From NCBI GenBank assembly GCA_007258455.2, contig VDFB02252616.1:118518552-118582551 (forward strand): DNA of 64,000 bases, written 5' to 3'. Source of the stretch: Sequoia sempervirens. Taxonomy: Eukaryota; Streptophyta; Pinopsida; Cupressales; Cupressaceae. Shown here in pieces: positions 50,105 to 62,627 of this stretch. Below the pieces are notes generated by a model. The model was not told the DNA's origin, did not search any database, and saw only the letters and a list, made by a program, of their open reading frames with translations. Each line of letters starts with the position of its first letter. Position 1 is the first letter of the stretch. Both the position numbers and the translations under genes were made by a program.

Positions 50105-50398
50105 ATGATGTATGAATTTTTGTATTTATATTTGTATTTATGTATGTATGCTTGTATGTATGAATGTATGTACATGCATGCTTGTATGTATGTATGTATG
50201 TATGTATGTATGCGTATATGTATGTATGTATGTATGCCTATATGTATGTATGTATGTATGCTTATATGTATGCTTGCATGCATGTATGTATGCCTATATG
50301 TATGTATATATGCATGTATGCTTGTATGCATGTATATATGTATGTATGTATGCCTATATGTATGTATGCATGTATGCTTGTATGTATGTATGGGTTTT
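50105..50398 (+). repeat. TATG tetranucleotide microsatellite
   Basis: An interrupted (TATG)n run with occasional GC and TA variants. It leaves several frames open at once with a Met-Tyr-Val-Cys pattern; these are not genes. Confidence 0.95.
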
Positions 50399-50399
50399 T

Positions 50400-51131
50400 G
50401 GTTTAGGGTATATAAGGACCTGAAGGTATAGTTTTTAAGGTTGAGGGTTGATATTTTTGGGTTTAGGGTTTAAGGTATAGGTTTGAGAGTTGAGGGATTA
50501 GGGCTTAAGTAATAGGTTGAGGGTAGAGGGTTGATGGTTATAGTTGAGGGATAATATTCAGCTTGTTGAGTGTATAAGATTAAGTGTGTAAGGTATAGAA
50601 ATTAGGGTTTACGATATTGGGTTTAGGGTTTACGATATGGATTGAGGGTATAAGGCATAGGGTGACTTGGCTTGAGAGTGTATGGTTTAGATTTAAGTAT
50701 AGGGTTGAGGAACAATATTCATGGTTTAGGGTATAAGGGTGATGTTATAGGGTATAGGGATGAGGTTTTTTGGGTGTAGGTTTTAGGGTTTAAGGTATAG
50801 GGTTGAGGATTGAGGATTGAGGGATTAGGGCTTAAGTATATGGTTGAGGGTATAAGGGAGAGGGTTGAGATTTTACATTTGAGGGATAATGTTCAAGGTT
50901 GAGTGTCTAAGATATAGGGCTCAAGGCTTAAGGTTGATGGTATAAGGCATATGGATGAGGGTTGAGGGTATAAGGTATAGGGTAGAGGTTTGAAGGTTGA
51001 GGGATAATATTCAAGGTTGAGTGTCCAAAGTTAAGTCTATAGGGTATATGGTTTAAGGGTATCTAAGGTTTGAGAGTTTAGAGTTTAAGAGTTTAAGGTT
51101 TGAGGGATTAAGGGTTTAAGGGTTGAGGGAT
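50400..51131 (+). repeat. Degenerate TTTAGGG-derived satellite, left part
   Basis: Dense TTAGGG, TTGAGGG, TTTAAGG and GTATAGGG words. A longer unit at about 50855-51130 (with GAGGGATAATGTTCAAGG, GGCATATGGATGAGGG and TTAAGGGTATCTA) recurs at 53015-53290 and 53570-53870. Confidence 0.9.
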
Positions 51132-52616
51132 TGTTACAAGTATGAGCATATTTGGTGGTGTTGTCATTGATGTCAACACAGTTCAGTATATTGCAGATTG
51201 TGCATGCATAGTTGAGATACTGTTGAGATGTTGTGAGTACATGGAGCTATCTTTATGATATTGCAGATGTGCTGAATTGATGAGTTTTCAAGTGGTTTTG
51301 AGAAAATTAATAAAGAGAGAAGTCAGAGTTATGAATGTGTTCAAAATGTGCTCTGGTATGTGCTCCACATTTCTCCTATGTTGATCCTATTCTTGTGCAG
51401 ATTTGAATGGTTGTTTTTGATGATCTAATGGTGATATCTACTAATTTGTAGTTTTTGGTTTGATGAAGTGTGAAAGTTGTGTTCATTGGTGTGTGAATCG
51501 TTTTGGCAGAGTTAGCTTTCTATGACTGGGTGAAATGTTTTTGCTCCGCAGTCCTCCACTGTTCTATTTCAGATCTTGTGAATCTAGAATGTGTCTTAAA
51601 ATGGCGTTATCTTGGTTCTAGCAAAGATGAGTGTGGTTTGGTGATCTGAAAGTCAAGTTTCAGAGTTGCAATATGTGTATGCATAGTCTGGATGGACTGA
51701 TGGAAGGAGTTCAATGCTCAAAGATTGTTGCACTTGCTACGGATGTATCTAAAGGAACCTGAGATGTGTTCTCGTGCATGATGAAGCATTTTGTGTCATT
51801 CGTGTACTATCTTCTTGTTAGGAAGTGTGTACATCAATGTTCATTTGTGTTTTCATTAGGTTTGGCCAACCTGGTGTTTACACTTCATTTGGAGAATTTA
51901 ATTTAGTTAAGGAAGCGTGTGGTTGATCTGAGACATTATTTTTGGTCTTGGTTAAGTATTTTTATTGGTCCACTCTCATTCCCTTCCACCACAAGACTAA
52001 TGAGTTGTCGACCTAATTTGAATTTATGAAATGAGGCATATGTGGCCGACCTTGGAGAAAGTTTCTAAGGTTGAAGATGGTATAAATTCAAGTTGAATTG
52101 TGAAAAATTGGATAAGGATGGAAAAGTAACAAAGTAAGCCACAAATTAAAAGAGAAAAAGTGTGTGAAAGTGAGTTGAGGCAGCAGTACTTCATTGTGTT
52201 AGATTCCTGAAGGCAGTGAGCTAAGGGTTTTTGCAATATTTTAATCAAGGTTGTGGATGTGTGTCAATTGTTGTGGTGGATCTTTTGTTTTCTTTTGTAT
52301 CAGTAGGTAGTGAGCCTTTGTATCTGGATAGCGAGTCCTCTTCTTGGTAGTGAGCCCTTGGCAGTGAGACTTTGTATTCGGTTTTGCAATCATTTTATAT
52401 TGTGAGTTGATCCTCACCGTGGCTTTTCCCTCATTGGGTTTTCCACATAAAATTTGGTATTCATTGTTTTGATTTTACTTTTTGCTATCATCATTTCATG
52501 TTCATAATTAATAACAAAACATTGTGGTTGTAAAGTTAATAAGTTTTGAAGTTTTGATGTTAAGTTTGGTGACAACTGATTCACCCCCTCTCTCAGTTGT
52601 CCTACGCCTTTTAATA
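51132..52616 (+). mobile_element. Solo LTR inserted in the satellite
   Basis: It begins TGTTACAAG and ends CCTTTTAATA, where CA would be usual and TA is found. GGGAT stands on both sides (51127-51131 and 52617-52621). Removing it restores TTGAGGGATTAGGGTTTAAGG, a phrase found elsewhere in the satellite. Near its end CTTTTCCCTCATTGGGTTTTC and CACCCCCTCTCTCAGTTGTCC are typical of plant copia LTR ends. No internal retroelement sequence is present. Confidence 0.75.
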
Positions 52617-54590
52617 GGGATTAGGGTTTAAGGTATAGTGTCAAGGGTAGAGGGTTGAGGCATAGGGTTTAGGGTTTAAGGTTTAAGGGTTGAGGTTTGA
52701 GGCTTTAGGGATAGGGTTTAGGGTTGAGGGTTAAGGGATTAGGGTTTAAAGGTTGAGGGTTTAAGGATTTAAGGTTAAAGGGTCAAGGGTTTAGGGTTTA
52801 AGGCTTGAGGGCTTAAGGGATTAGGGTTTAAGGGTTGAGCATTAATAGATTAGGGTTTAAGGTATAGGGTTGATGTATTAGGGTTAAGGGTTTAATGTAT
52901 AGGGTAGAGAGGTTAAGGGTTGAAGGATTAAGGTTGAGGGTTTAACGTATAGGGTTGAAGGATTAGGGTTCATGGTTTAGGGTTGAGGATTTAAGGTATA
53001 GGGTTGAGGGATTAGGGTAGAGGGTTGAGATTTTACTATATGAGGGATAATGTTTAAGGTCGAGTGTCTAAGATATAGGTTTCAAGGTTTAAGGTTGATG
53101 GTATAAGGCATATGGATGAGGGTTGAGGGTATAGGGTCTAGGGTAGAGGTTTGAAGTTTGAGGCATAATGTTCAAGGTTGAGTGTCCAGGGTTAAGTGTA
53201 TAGGATATAGGGTTTAAGGGTATCTAGAGATTGAGATTTTAGGGTTCAAGGGTTTAAGGTTTGAGGGATTAAGGGTTTAAGGGTTGAGGGATTAGGATTT
53301 AAGGTATAGTGTCGAGGGTAGAGGGTTTAGCGTTTAAAGTTTAAGGGTTGAGGCTTTAGGGATAAGTTTTAGGGTTGAGGGTTTAAGGCTTTAAGGTTAA
53401 AGGGTCAAGGGTTTAGGGTTAAAGGGTTGAGCATTAAGATATTATGGTTTAAGGTATAGGGTTGATGTATTAGGGTTAACAGTTTAATGTATAGGGTAGA
53501 GGGGTTGAGGGTTGAAGGGTTGAGGGTTTAAGGGTTGAGATTTTAAGGGTTGAGGATTTAAGGTATAGGGTTGAGGGATTAGGGTAGAGGTTTGAAAGTT
53601 TACAGTTGAGGGATAATTTTCAAGGTTAAGTATATAAGATATAGGGTTAAGGGTATAAGGCATATGGATGAGGGTTGAGGGTTTAGGTCATAAGTATAGG
53701 GTTGAGGTTATAAGGTATAGGGTAGAGGTTTGAAGGTTGAGGGTATAATGTTCAAGGCTGAGTGTCCAAGGTTAAGTAGATAGGGTATAGGGTTTAAGGG
53801 TATCTAGGGGTTGAGAGTTTATGGTTTAAGGTTTGAGGGATTAAGGGTTGAAGGTTTAAGGGTTGAGGGATTAGGGTTTAAGGTTTAAGGGTTGAGGGTT
53901 GAGGCTTTAGGGATAGGGTTTAGGGTTGAGGGTTAAGTGATTAGGCTTTAATGGTTGAGGGCTTAAGGGATTAGATTTTAAGGGATTATGTTTTAAGGGT
54001 TGAGAGTTAAGAGATTAGGGTTTAAGGTATAAGGTTGATGTATTAGCGTTAAGGGTTTAATGTATAGGGTTGAGGCTTTAAGGTTGAGGGTTGAAGGATT
54101 AGGGTTGAGGGTTGAGGGATACAGTTGAGGGTTGAGGATTTAAGGTATAGGGTTGAGGGACTAGGGTAGATGGTTTAGTTTCTAATGTATAGGGTAGAGG
54201 GTTTAAGGGTTTATGGATTAGGGTTGAGTGTATAATGTATAGGGTAGATGGTTTGTAGTTGAGGGTTGACAGATTGAGGGTTTAAGGGTTGAGGGATTAG
54301 GGTTGATGGTTTAATGTACAAGGTATAGGGTAGAGGGTTTAAGGGATTAAGGGTTTAAGGTATAGGGTCGAGGTATTTAAGGGTTTAAGGTATAGGGTCG
54401 AGGTATTAGGATTGATGGTTTAAGGGTTTAAGGGTTTGGATGTTGAGGGTATAAGGTTGATGGATTAGGATTGAGGGCCCAATATATAAGGTAGAGGTTT
54501 GATAATTGAGGGTTGAGGGTTTAATGTATAGGGTAGAGGGTTAAGGGATTAAGGTGTTGAAAATTTAAGGGTTGAGGGATTAGGGTTGAG
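52617..54590 (+). repeat. Degenerate TTTAGGG-derived satellite, middle part
   Basis: Continues the array to the right of the solo LTR. Common phrases are GAGGGATTAGGGTTTAAGG, GGTATAGGGTTGAGG and AAGGGTTGAGGG. Longer units start near 53015 and 53570, giving a higher-order spacing of roughly 550-580 bp here. Confidence 0.9.
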
Positions 54591-55680
54591 GGAAAGAGGG
54601 GTAAGGAGGAGGGAGATAGGTAGATAGTGAGGGAAATAACTAGAGAGACCTAAGAGATATAGAGGTGATAGACCTACAACCTAGGGAGAGAGGGGTGAGA
54701 GAGATAGAGGGGGGAGAGGGGTGGATAATGAGACAAGGAGTGAGAGACCTAGATAACTAAGGAGGGATGGAGAGGAAGACAAGGAGTGATTGAGAGATAT
54801 AGAGAGAGGAAAGGTAGATAGGTGAGGGGGAGAGAGAGGTGAGAGATAGAGAGGTGAGGGGAGAGATAGAATAAACTGAGAGAGAAGTTCACAACATGAG
54901 GGAAAGATTGGTAAGGATGAGGGAGAGAGGAGGAGAGGAAGGGAAATAACTAGAGAGTCTTGAGAGATATAGAGGTGAGAGACCTACCACCTAGGGAGAG
55001 AGGGGTGAGATACATAAGGGGAAAGATAGGTGTGAGAGAGATAGAGGGGGGAGAGGGGTGGGTGATGAGACAATGAGTGAGAGACCTAGATGGCTAAGGA
55101 GGGATGAATAGGTAGAGAGGTGAGAGGAGAGATAGAATAAAATGAGAGAGAAGTTTACAACTTGAGGGAAAGAGGGGTAAGGAGGGAGAGATGGGGAGAG
55201 GGAGGTAAATAATTAGAGATCCCTAAGGGATATAGAGGTGAGAGACCTACAACCTAGAGAGAGAGGGGTGAGAGACATAGGGGGAGATAGGGATGAGAGA
55301 GATAGAGGGGGAAAAGGGGTGGGTAATGAGACAAGGAGTGATAGACCTAGATGGATAAGGAGGGATGGAGAGGCATAAAAGGAGTTATTGAGAGACCTAG
55401 AGAGGGGAGAGGTAGAGAGGTGAGGGGAAGAGAGAGGTGAGAGATAGAGAGGCAAGGTGAGAGATAGAGATGTGAGGGGAGAGATAGAAAAATATGGGAG
55501 AGATAAGTTCACAACTTGAGGGAAATATGGGTAAGGAGGAGTGAGAAAGGTGGACATGGAGGGAAATATATAGAGAGCCCTAAGAGATATACAAGTGAGA
55601 GACCTACAACCTAGGGAAAGAGGGGTGAGAGAGATAGGGGAGAGATGGGGGTGAGGGAGATAGGGGAGGAGAGGGATGCA
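54591..55680 (+). repeat. Purine-rich GA satellite, about four units
   Basis: GAGAGAGGGGTGAGAG-type sequence with few pyrimidines. The marker phrase CCTACAACCTAGGGAGAGAG or a close variant occurs near 54673, 54985, 55248 and 55601, so the units are about 260-350 bp long. A minus-strand Leu/Ser/Pro frame here is only the complement of this repeat. Confidence 0.9.
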
Positions 55681-55960
55681 TAAGGGTTGATGGTTTAAGG
55701 ATTTAAGGTTTAAGGGTCAAGGGTTTATGGTTTAAGGGTTTAAGGGTTGAGGGATTAGGGTTGAGGGTTAAGGGATTAGGGTTTAAGATATAGTGTTGAG
55801 GGTTGAGGCTTTAGGCATAGGGTTTAGGGTTTAGGGATTAGGGTTTAAGGTATAGTGTCAGGGGTTTGGGGTTTAGGGATAGGGTTTAGGATTTAAGGTT
55901 TAAGGGTTGAGGGTTTAAGGGATTGGGGTTTATGGGTTGAGGGTTAATGCACATGCTTGA
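55681..55960 (+). repeat. Degenerate TTTAGGG-derived satellite, right part
   Basis: Returns to TTTAGGGTTTAGGG-like and TTAAGGGTTGAGGG words after the GA-rich block and stops near 55950. Confidence 0.9.
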
Positions 55961-57156
55961 GCGTATAGGGAATTTTGGTGAAATTGCATATCACACACAG
56001 AACAAGACATACACAACACTTAGAAGATGTCATAATTGATCAAAGAAAGGTCTCATTGGTGTATGCCAACCCAAGCCCATATTGAAACATGATAAGAGTT
56101 AGGAAACCTTTACAAAATCATCTTTTTCATAATGTGAACGCATTTTGGAGAAGTTGAAATGTGGTCATTTTGTAAAGCAAGCTAAAACACACTCACATTA
56201 TAATGTGAGTGTGTTTTGTATTGCTCTAAAAATGGTAAAATAGATAGGACACCCGTGATCTAGGCCCACATGCTCTATTATTCTTTTGGTTCTACATGTG
56301 ATCCAACAAAAAAAAACTTTTTGATGCTGTTAGGAAGTGCACGTGCAAATTTTACACATTCTACCACCTTTGCATCAAATTTCCACCACCATTTTCTAGT
56401 TTTCCAACTTAGGAAGGAGGAAATAACAGAGCTTTCACACCAAATTTGATATATATCAATTCAAGTTTCAATTTTTGTAGTGTTGCAATGTTAATTATGA
56501 TTGAATATTAGGAATTTAGCATTATACATTGGTTAATTGTATATTTTTTAGGAATTATATTAGAGTTATATACAATTGAACACTGAAAAGGAAGCAAGTT
56601 TGTGAAAAGCTAAAATCATTGAGGAGTTTGATGCAAGAAGAAAAAAACACTACACATAATTGGGTAGTTTCTTCATTTGAATCTTTGCTTTTAAGGTATG
56701 ACAAGTCTTTATACGTGTTCTTTAAATTTTCCTTCATTCTATTATGTTTCTTTATCATCCCTTATCATACATGCTTAGTACAATGCTTTGATTTTGTTAT
56801 TATGTTGATTTTGGGATTATATTTTGCTAAGTATGATAAATTTGAGTGCTCAACATACATAGCCTTAATCAAATACATTATATTTTTCTAAGGGATTAGA
56901 TTAGATTTTGTTAAAATGCATATTCCATGTTAATCATTGCTTATTAAATTATTGACATCTATGAGCATTCAAGGGGGTTCCTTTGAAAATTCTCATTATA
57001 ACCTTAGCCCCTCTTGGCACATTTTAAACTACACAATTCTTTACTCTTTGTAGTGGTTTGGCTTCTCTTATAGTATCATTTGGCTCTTGTGCAACCAAAC
57101 AAATCATGGTTTGCATTGCTTCAATAGCCACATAGATTCTTCCTTTCTTCCCTTCT
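55961..57156. other. No recognised gene; short palindromic-word cluster
   Basis: At 56135-56220 ATAATGTGAACGCATTTTGG and CTCACATTATAATGTGAGTG (a near-perfect palindrome) recall the cluster at 49860. The rest is AT-rich. Confidence 0.4.
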
Positions 57157-58690
57157 CTAAGGAATTATGTCAAATAGTTTGTGTGCCTTGTATGTGGTTC
57201 CACATTTTTCATACATGTCTACTAAGGTAGTTGCAACTATAACATTTGAAAAAATCCCCCCTTCCATTATGCTTCGATGGATGCCCATAACTTGTTCCAA
57301 AGCTCCCATTTTGGCATAAACAAGGAGGATGTTGGCAAAAGTCATGAAATTTGTCTTTTCATCTACAAATTGCATTTAATTGAAATTTTATAATACATAA
57401 AGTTCAAAAATATCATTTTGTTCATAATAAAATCATGGTATTCCATGAGACCACATTTTTTTGAGAAATTATATGTCAAATAGTTCATGTGCCTTGTCTA
57501 TGCTTCCACATTTTGCATACATGTCTACCAAAAAATTTCAAACTATAATATGGAAAAAATCCCTATTTAATTATGCTTTGATGGATGTCCGTACCTTATT
57601 CCAAAGCTCCCATTTTAGTATAGGTAGGAATCATGCTAGTAAATATTATAAAAAAAATATTTTTGTGCATATCTTGCAATCTGTGCATTCCATAAGATGA
57701 CATTTGTTTGAGGTATCATTTCAAAAAATTCATATTCCTTGTATATGATTCCACATTTTGTATACATGTCTAATAGGGAATTTGCAACTATAACATTTGA
57801 AAAAAAACCCCCTTCCATTATGGTTTGAGGGATGCCCATACCTTGTTTAAAATAGCCCATTTTTGGAAAATGTAGGGGGATGCTATCAAAGGTTGTTGAT
57901 TTTGGCTTTAAACTTTCCAATTGCATTTTCTTGAAAGACTCTAATTTTTTTTAACAAATCCATTTTGTGCATATTCTACAATAATTATGCTCCATGAGAC
58001 CATATATCTTTGAGGCATTTTCCCAAACAATCCACCTATCTTGTCTATACTTCCACATTTTTTAACACATCTACTAGGGTAAGCTATAACTATAAAGTTA
58101 AAAAATTCCTCTATCCTTAATGCTTTAATGGATGTCCATATCCTATTCCAAAGATCCTTTCTTAGCATGGGTAGGGAGGATCTTGACAAAGGTTGCAGAA
58201 TTTGGCTTGACATCCATTGATTGCATTTCCTAGGTAGTTTCCAAAACCTTTTCAACAAATCCATTTTGTGCATGTCCCACAATCATTACAATCCATGATA
58301 TATCTCTTTGATGCATTTTGTCAAACAATTGGCATGCCTTGTCTATGCTTCCATATTTATCATACATGTTTGCCAAGGGAGTTGCAATTATAACATTTGA
58401 AAAAAATCCCCCTTTCTTTCAATGATTTGATTGATGCCCATACCTTATTCCAAAGGTAGGATGTTGAAAAAAGTTGTGGAATTTGGATTTATACTTGCCA
58501 ATTGTATTTTCTTGAAAGTTTGTAATGTCTTTAAAAAAATCCATTTTGTGCTTATCTTGCAATCATGGCATTCCAAGAGACCACATTTCTTTAAGGCATT
58601 CTATCAAAAAATTCAAGTGTTTTGTCTATGCTACCATATTTTGCCTACATGTCTATTTGTGGACATTATATTGGTAGGTCATACGTTAGA
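57157..58690 (-). pseudogene. PPR (pentatricopeptide repeat) gene remnant
   Basis: Minus-strand readings repeat a P-L-S type pattern about every 250-305 bp. They have variants of FSNVIVATTLVDMYEKCG, then KAHKLFDIIPQ-like, then VSWNAMIARYAQNGF, then KPNSATFA-like and KMGALEQVMGIH. Six KCG/KYG anchors fall near 58650, 58345, 58055, 57750, 57500 and 57205. In plants PPR proteins bind organelle RNA and guide editing or processing. Here frames are broken repeatedly and neither an organelle-targeting start nor an E/DYW end is visible, so this is a dead fragment. Confidence 0.7.
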
Positions 58691-58949
58691 AAATGGCTAG
58701 AGAAAAGTCACATGATAAATTTTTGCAAGGTAGAAATACTTTTTTATTCATCATGGTTGAGTGAGATTTACTCTTATACATGATGATTGTATGTATTTTA
58801 TATGAAGGGTTGAATGATATATATTTTGTTTATTTGTATGGATTCATTTTTTTGGAACTGATATTTGTCTCTTTATCATGCTATAGATAAAATTCTCCAT
58901 CATGCTAAGGAAATGATTAAGAATTAAACCAACATAGGAAGAGCAAGAA
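58691..58949. other. No recognised gene
   Basis: Short AT-rich spacer between the PPR remnant and the transposase-like gene. Confidence 0.4.
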
Positions 58950-60709
58950 GCTAAGAATGAAAAGAAAGCAACAAATATGAGGGAACTTCGTGAGAAGAGG
59001 AAATTGGACATGATTATCGAAGACATGCCAATTGAAGAGGAACTTCAACCATCAACAAGAGATAAGGTATTGGTGGCACAAAGGGAATGAATGCTAAAAA
59101 TTTGTGCTATGACAAATTTGAATACCGTAGTTGAAGACACATCCTTTAATACAAGTCAAGATGGAGGGACACCATCTACCACATCTCAAGTTGAGAGTAC
59201 ATAATCACTCACATGTGAGGAAGGAGGTACACCATCATTCCCATCTCAACTTGAAGGTATGCCATCTATTGCATCTCCAATCGAAGGTATGCCATCTAGC
59301 CCATCTCATTTAAATATTGATAAAATTTCTAATGTTGACAGGAATTGACCTTTAAGAACACCACCTAGAATTTTGCATAGAAAGCCAAAGTATTTGATTG
59401 ATATTGATGAGAATATTTTTTAGCCAATGAAAGGTAATATTCCAAAACACACTTGTAGAAGATATTCCCATAATATTTGGAGAGTGTTCTTTGAAAATTT
59501 AAATGAGACTGCAAGATGTCAATTATTTGTTGAAATGATGCAAAGTATAAAGTATAGGTCCATGATGAAGATTCTTGGGTTGAGAACATCAAAGGATTCA
59601 AGGGAAAAATCTATTGTGAAGAATCTAATGTGTGCACATGAGAGGGTGGGTAACACCTCACACACAAAAGATAGTAATGTCACATGATGTGTCATTACAT
59701 CGACAATAGTAAGTAATCAAATGAAGAAAAATCATCTCATTAGAAAAACTAATAGAAAAACTTTATCAAGAGTTGTTGGAAGGAACCAAAGAATTTTAGA
59801 AACCAATTCCAATGAATTATGAGAATTATCAAGGAGACTACCACGAAAAGATAAACCAATTTTTGAAGCATTGAGATCAATAATTGAATACTTTTGGAAT
59901 AATTACACAAGGGTATCTCTGAATCAAAGGGATGCAGAAAGAAGGAGAATTGATAGTCAAAACTGTGAGCCACATCCAAAGCATTTTTTGGATACGAATC
60001 AAACACAGTTTTTTGGTAAATTTCTAAAGATGTATCCTCAAGTTAAAATTTGTCAAAGATATTTTGAAATGCTAAAAAATTTCTATGTCAAAATAAATCA
60101 CACAAGCACTACTTTTTGTTCTAGATTACATATTGAATTCTATAACCTTTTTGATGTTTATCAGTCCATATGTTTAGATTTGCATACTAACAATGTTTTG
60201 TAGGATTGTGACATACATGCCCCACCCACATATTCAAGATTCTTCATATCAATAATTTTATGTGAAAGAGAGAAACGTCAAATATTCTACAGGAAATTAT
60301 GCTTGGATGGCACATGTCAGCATTGTGGTGGATTGCAACGTATGCCAATATGTGAACATATGGAAAACACACATGCAGTTGAAAACAAATTAGTAGAGTT
60401 AGACAATTATAAAATAGTGGCATATAATACAAAAGATGGTAAATAAGCAAAAAGGTGTGATTTGGTTATTCAAAAGATTCCAATTGATCAGTTTATGTCT
60501 ACATTTCGTGATAGTATATGAGTATGCAAGGCATACCCATAGAGCTCGATGGTTGAAATTGCAATTCAAGTCATGAAAGGACACATTTCCACTTTGTAGC
60601 ATTATTTCAGTCATCAAATTTGTAGAGAAATACAATCTACAACCATAATGTGAGGTGTAATCACAATATTACAACTCCACATAGGTTTCTATATTTGTAC
60701 ACATTGCAT

Positions 60710-61980
60710 TCATTCATGTCAATTGTTGGCCTCCTACAATGATTTAATAACTAAGCCCTTACAACCATGATTCAAAGATTGGACATCTAACCTAAATAGC
60801 CATTTCAATCATCATGAAGGTGCATTTAACTTGTCAACCCAGGGACGTGAACTTGAAATGGGTCAACACAATATGTGCACTAGGGGCCCAGAGTAGCCAT
60901 TTGCATTCTATAGCTAAGGAACTCACAATACTGAAAGTAAATTTCTTAGAAGGGAATACCATAAATGCTAATCATCAATCAACAACTACATCAAACTAAA
61001 ATGCATAACATAAATGAAAATCTGAGCAACAACAGGGTGCTACTCTGTTTGCTTTGGTTGTAGGAATAGTCACAGAATGGAATTCTAGTGGCTGCAGGAA
61101 TAGTCGGTGCCAGATTTCAAACTATTTACCAAACAAAAAGTAATACTAAACTAATACTAAACTAAGAGGATATATTACTCACCAAGTGGGACCCCTTGGA
61201 TAAGTATCCTCTAAAACTAATTAGAACTCAGATGCTTGAACTCAAAACTTTATTTTATTCATTGTAAATCATGAGTACAAAAGAGTAATGTATTTGTATT
61301 ACTAAAGACTTGAGAGTGCAAGAACAATATCAAACCGTGCAACCTCCAAAGAAGGAGCATCAAATCTTTATTTATACTATCAACTAAACAAGGCAGTCAA
61401 CTCCATGATTGGGAGGATGCCATTTAGGGAAAACAAAGAAAGTGGAGTGGTGGCAGTTACATGTGCATGGAATTTGGTCAGACACATAGGTCCAAACATA
61501 GATTTAGCACAATAGTAACGCCCGCATATGCTCAACCAACATTAAAGTACACTACAAGGCGATTACATTTGGTTTGCATGAGGAATCTTCTGTCATCAAC
61601 CTCTTTTTACCTTTGAGCCATTCCTTTGCTGGACGTTACGGTGCATGCCCAACTGGTAGTGTCTTCCTCAACTTAGTATCCTCAAATTAAATATGCATGA
61701 CAATGTCAATATGCACAATAACTACATATCTATAACCACCTTAAGGAGCATTCATTAACCACATGCAAAATAAATATAGATAATCCACATACTATGCCAA
61801 TGTCATTAAAACTTGTAGAAATAGGATTAAGTCCAATGTCTATGGTTTGAGGGAAACATTATGAAAATATCAACATTTTGCATCAAAGTTCATGACAACT
61901 TCTAGCAAATAAACTATAGATTCTACCCAAAATTGGACCAAAAACTAGGCTCATCATGAATGATAGTACAAAGGATGACA
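60710..61980. other. Unidentified insertion within the transposase-like gene
   Basis: Sequence unrelated to the flanking gene, as judged from the continuity of the readings on either side. No terminal repeats, target duplication or coding region could be identified, and the borders are approximate. Confidence 0.4.
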
Positions 61981-62627
61981 GAAAGATCATAAGGGAGTAT
62001 CCTTTTAATATTAGTGATAATCACACACATTCTACATAGTTTGTGCAAGGTTGCTTTAAGGTGTTTTACAATGATTTGGCTAGAAGGGGCATATCATTCA
62101 GTCAACATATCATATGGTCAAATAATTGCGCCATCACAATTCAAAAACTCACGAATGTTCTATTGGTTGAGTAGGATGCATAATATTACAAGTGTTCAAC
62201 ATATGTGAAATTTTTGTGAGGCTGGGCATGGAAAGGGGGAGCATGATGGTGCAAGAGCATGTGTCAAAAGAGCCATAGCACGAGAAGAGTTCAAGTATAA
62301 AGATAATGCAAAGTTGAAAGATGAAAAATTAATCATCGAGTGGTGTAATGATTCGATGGATCTAGGTAATAAAGGTAAGTCTTCAGTTTGTAGATTTTTT
62401 GGTTGATAGATGATACTAACATTACACCATATGAGGATTGTTGTACACTAAAAAGATCAAGTGAACTATAATATTTCAGAAGATCAAATGCAAGTTCATG
62501 GAGTATCCATACACGAAAGATGGCATGCTTTTGTTCTTCATGTATAATTCAAGCCTGGAATGAGTGCAAGTCAAAGGAGTCGGTTGACGAATGGTGGTTA
62601 TCTTATCCCACTTGATATGTATTGACC

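Noticed and set aside
50089..50431. Several overlapping open frames of Met-Tyr-Val-Cys or Thr-Ser-Ile-His repeats
   Set aside because: They come from the TATG microsatellite, which has no stop in several frames.
55213..55557. 114-residue Leu/Ser/Pro-rich minus-strand frame
   Set aside because: Complement of the GA-rich satellite; composition explains it.
31040..55960. Ancient telomere-telomere fusion
   Set aside because: The strand order of CCCTAAA and TTTAGGG arrays is opposite to that expected, and the units are satellite-like.
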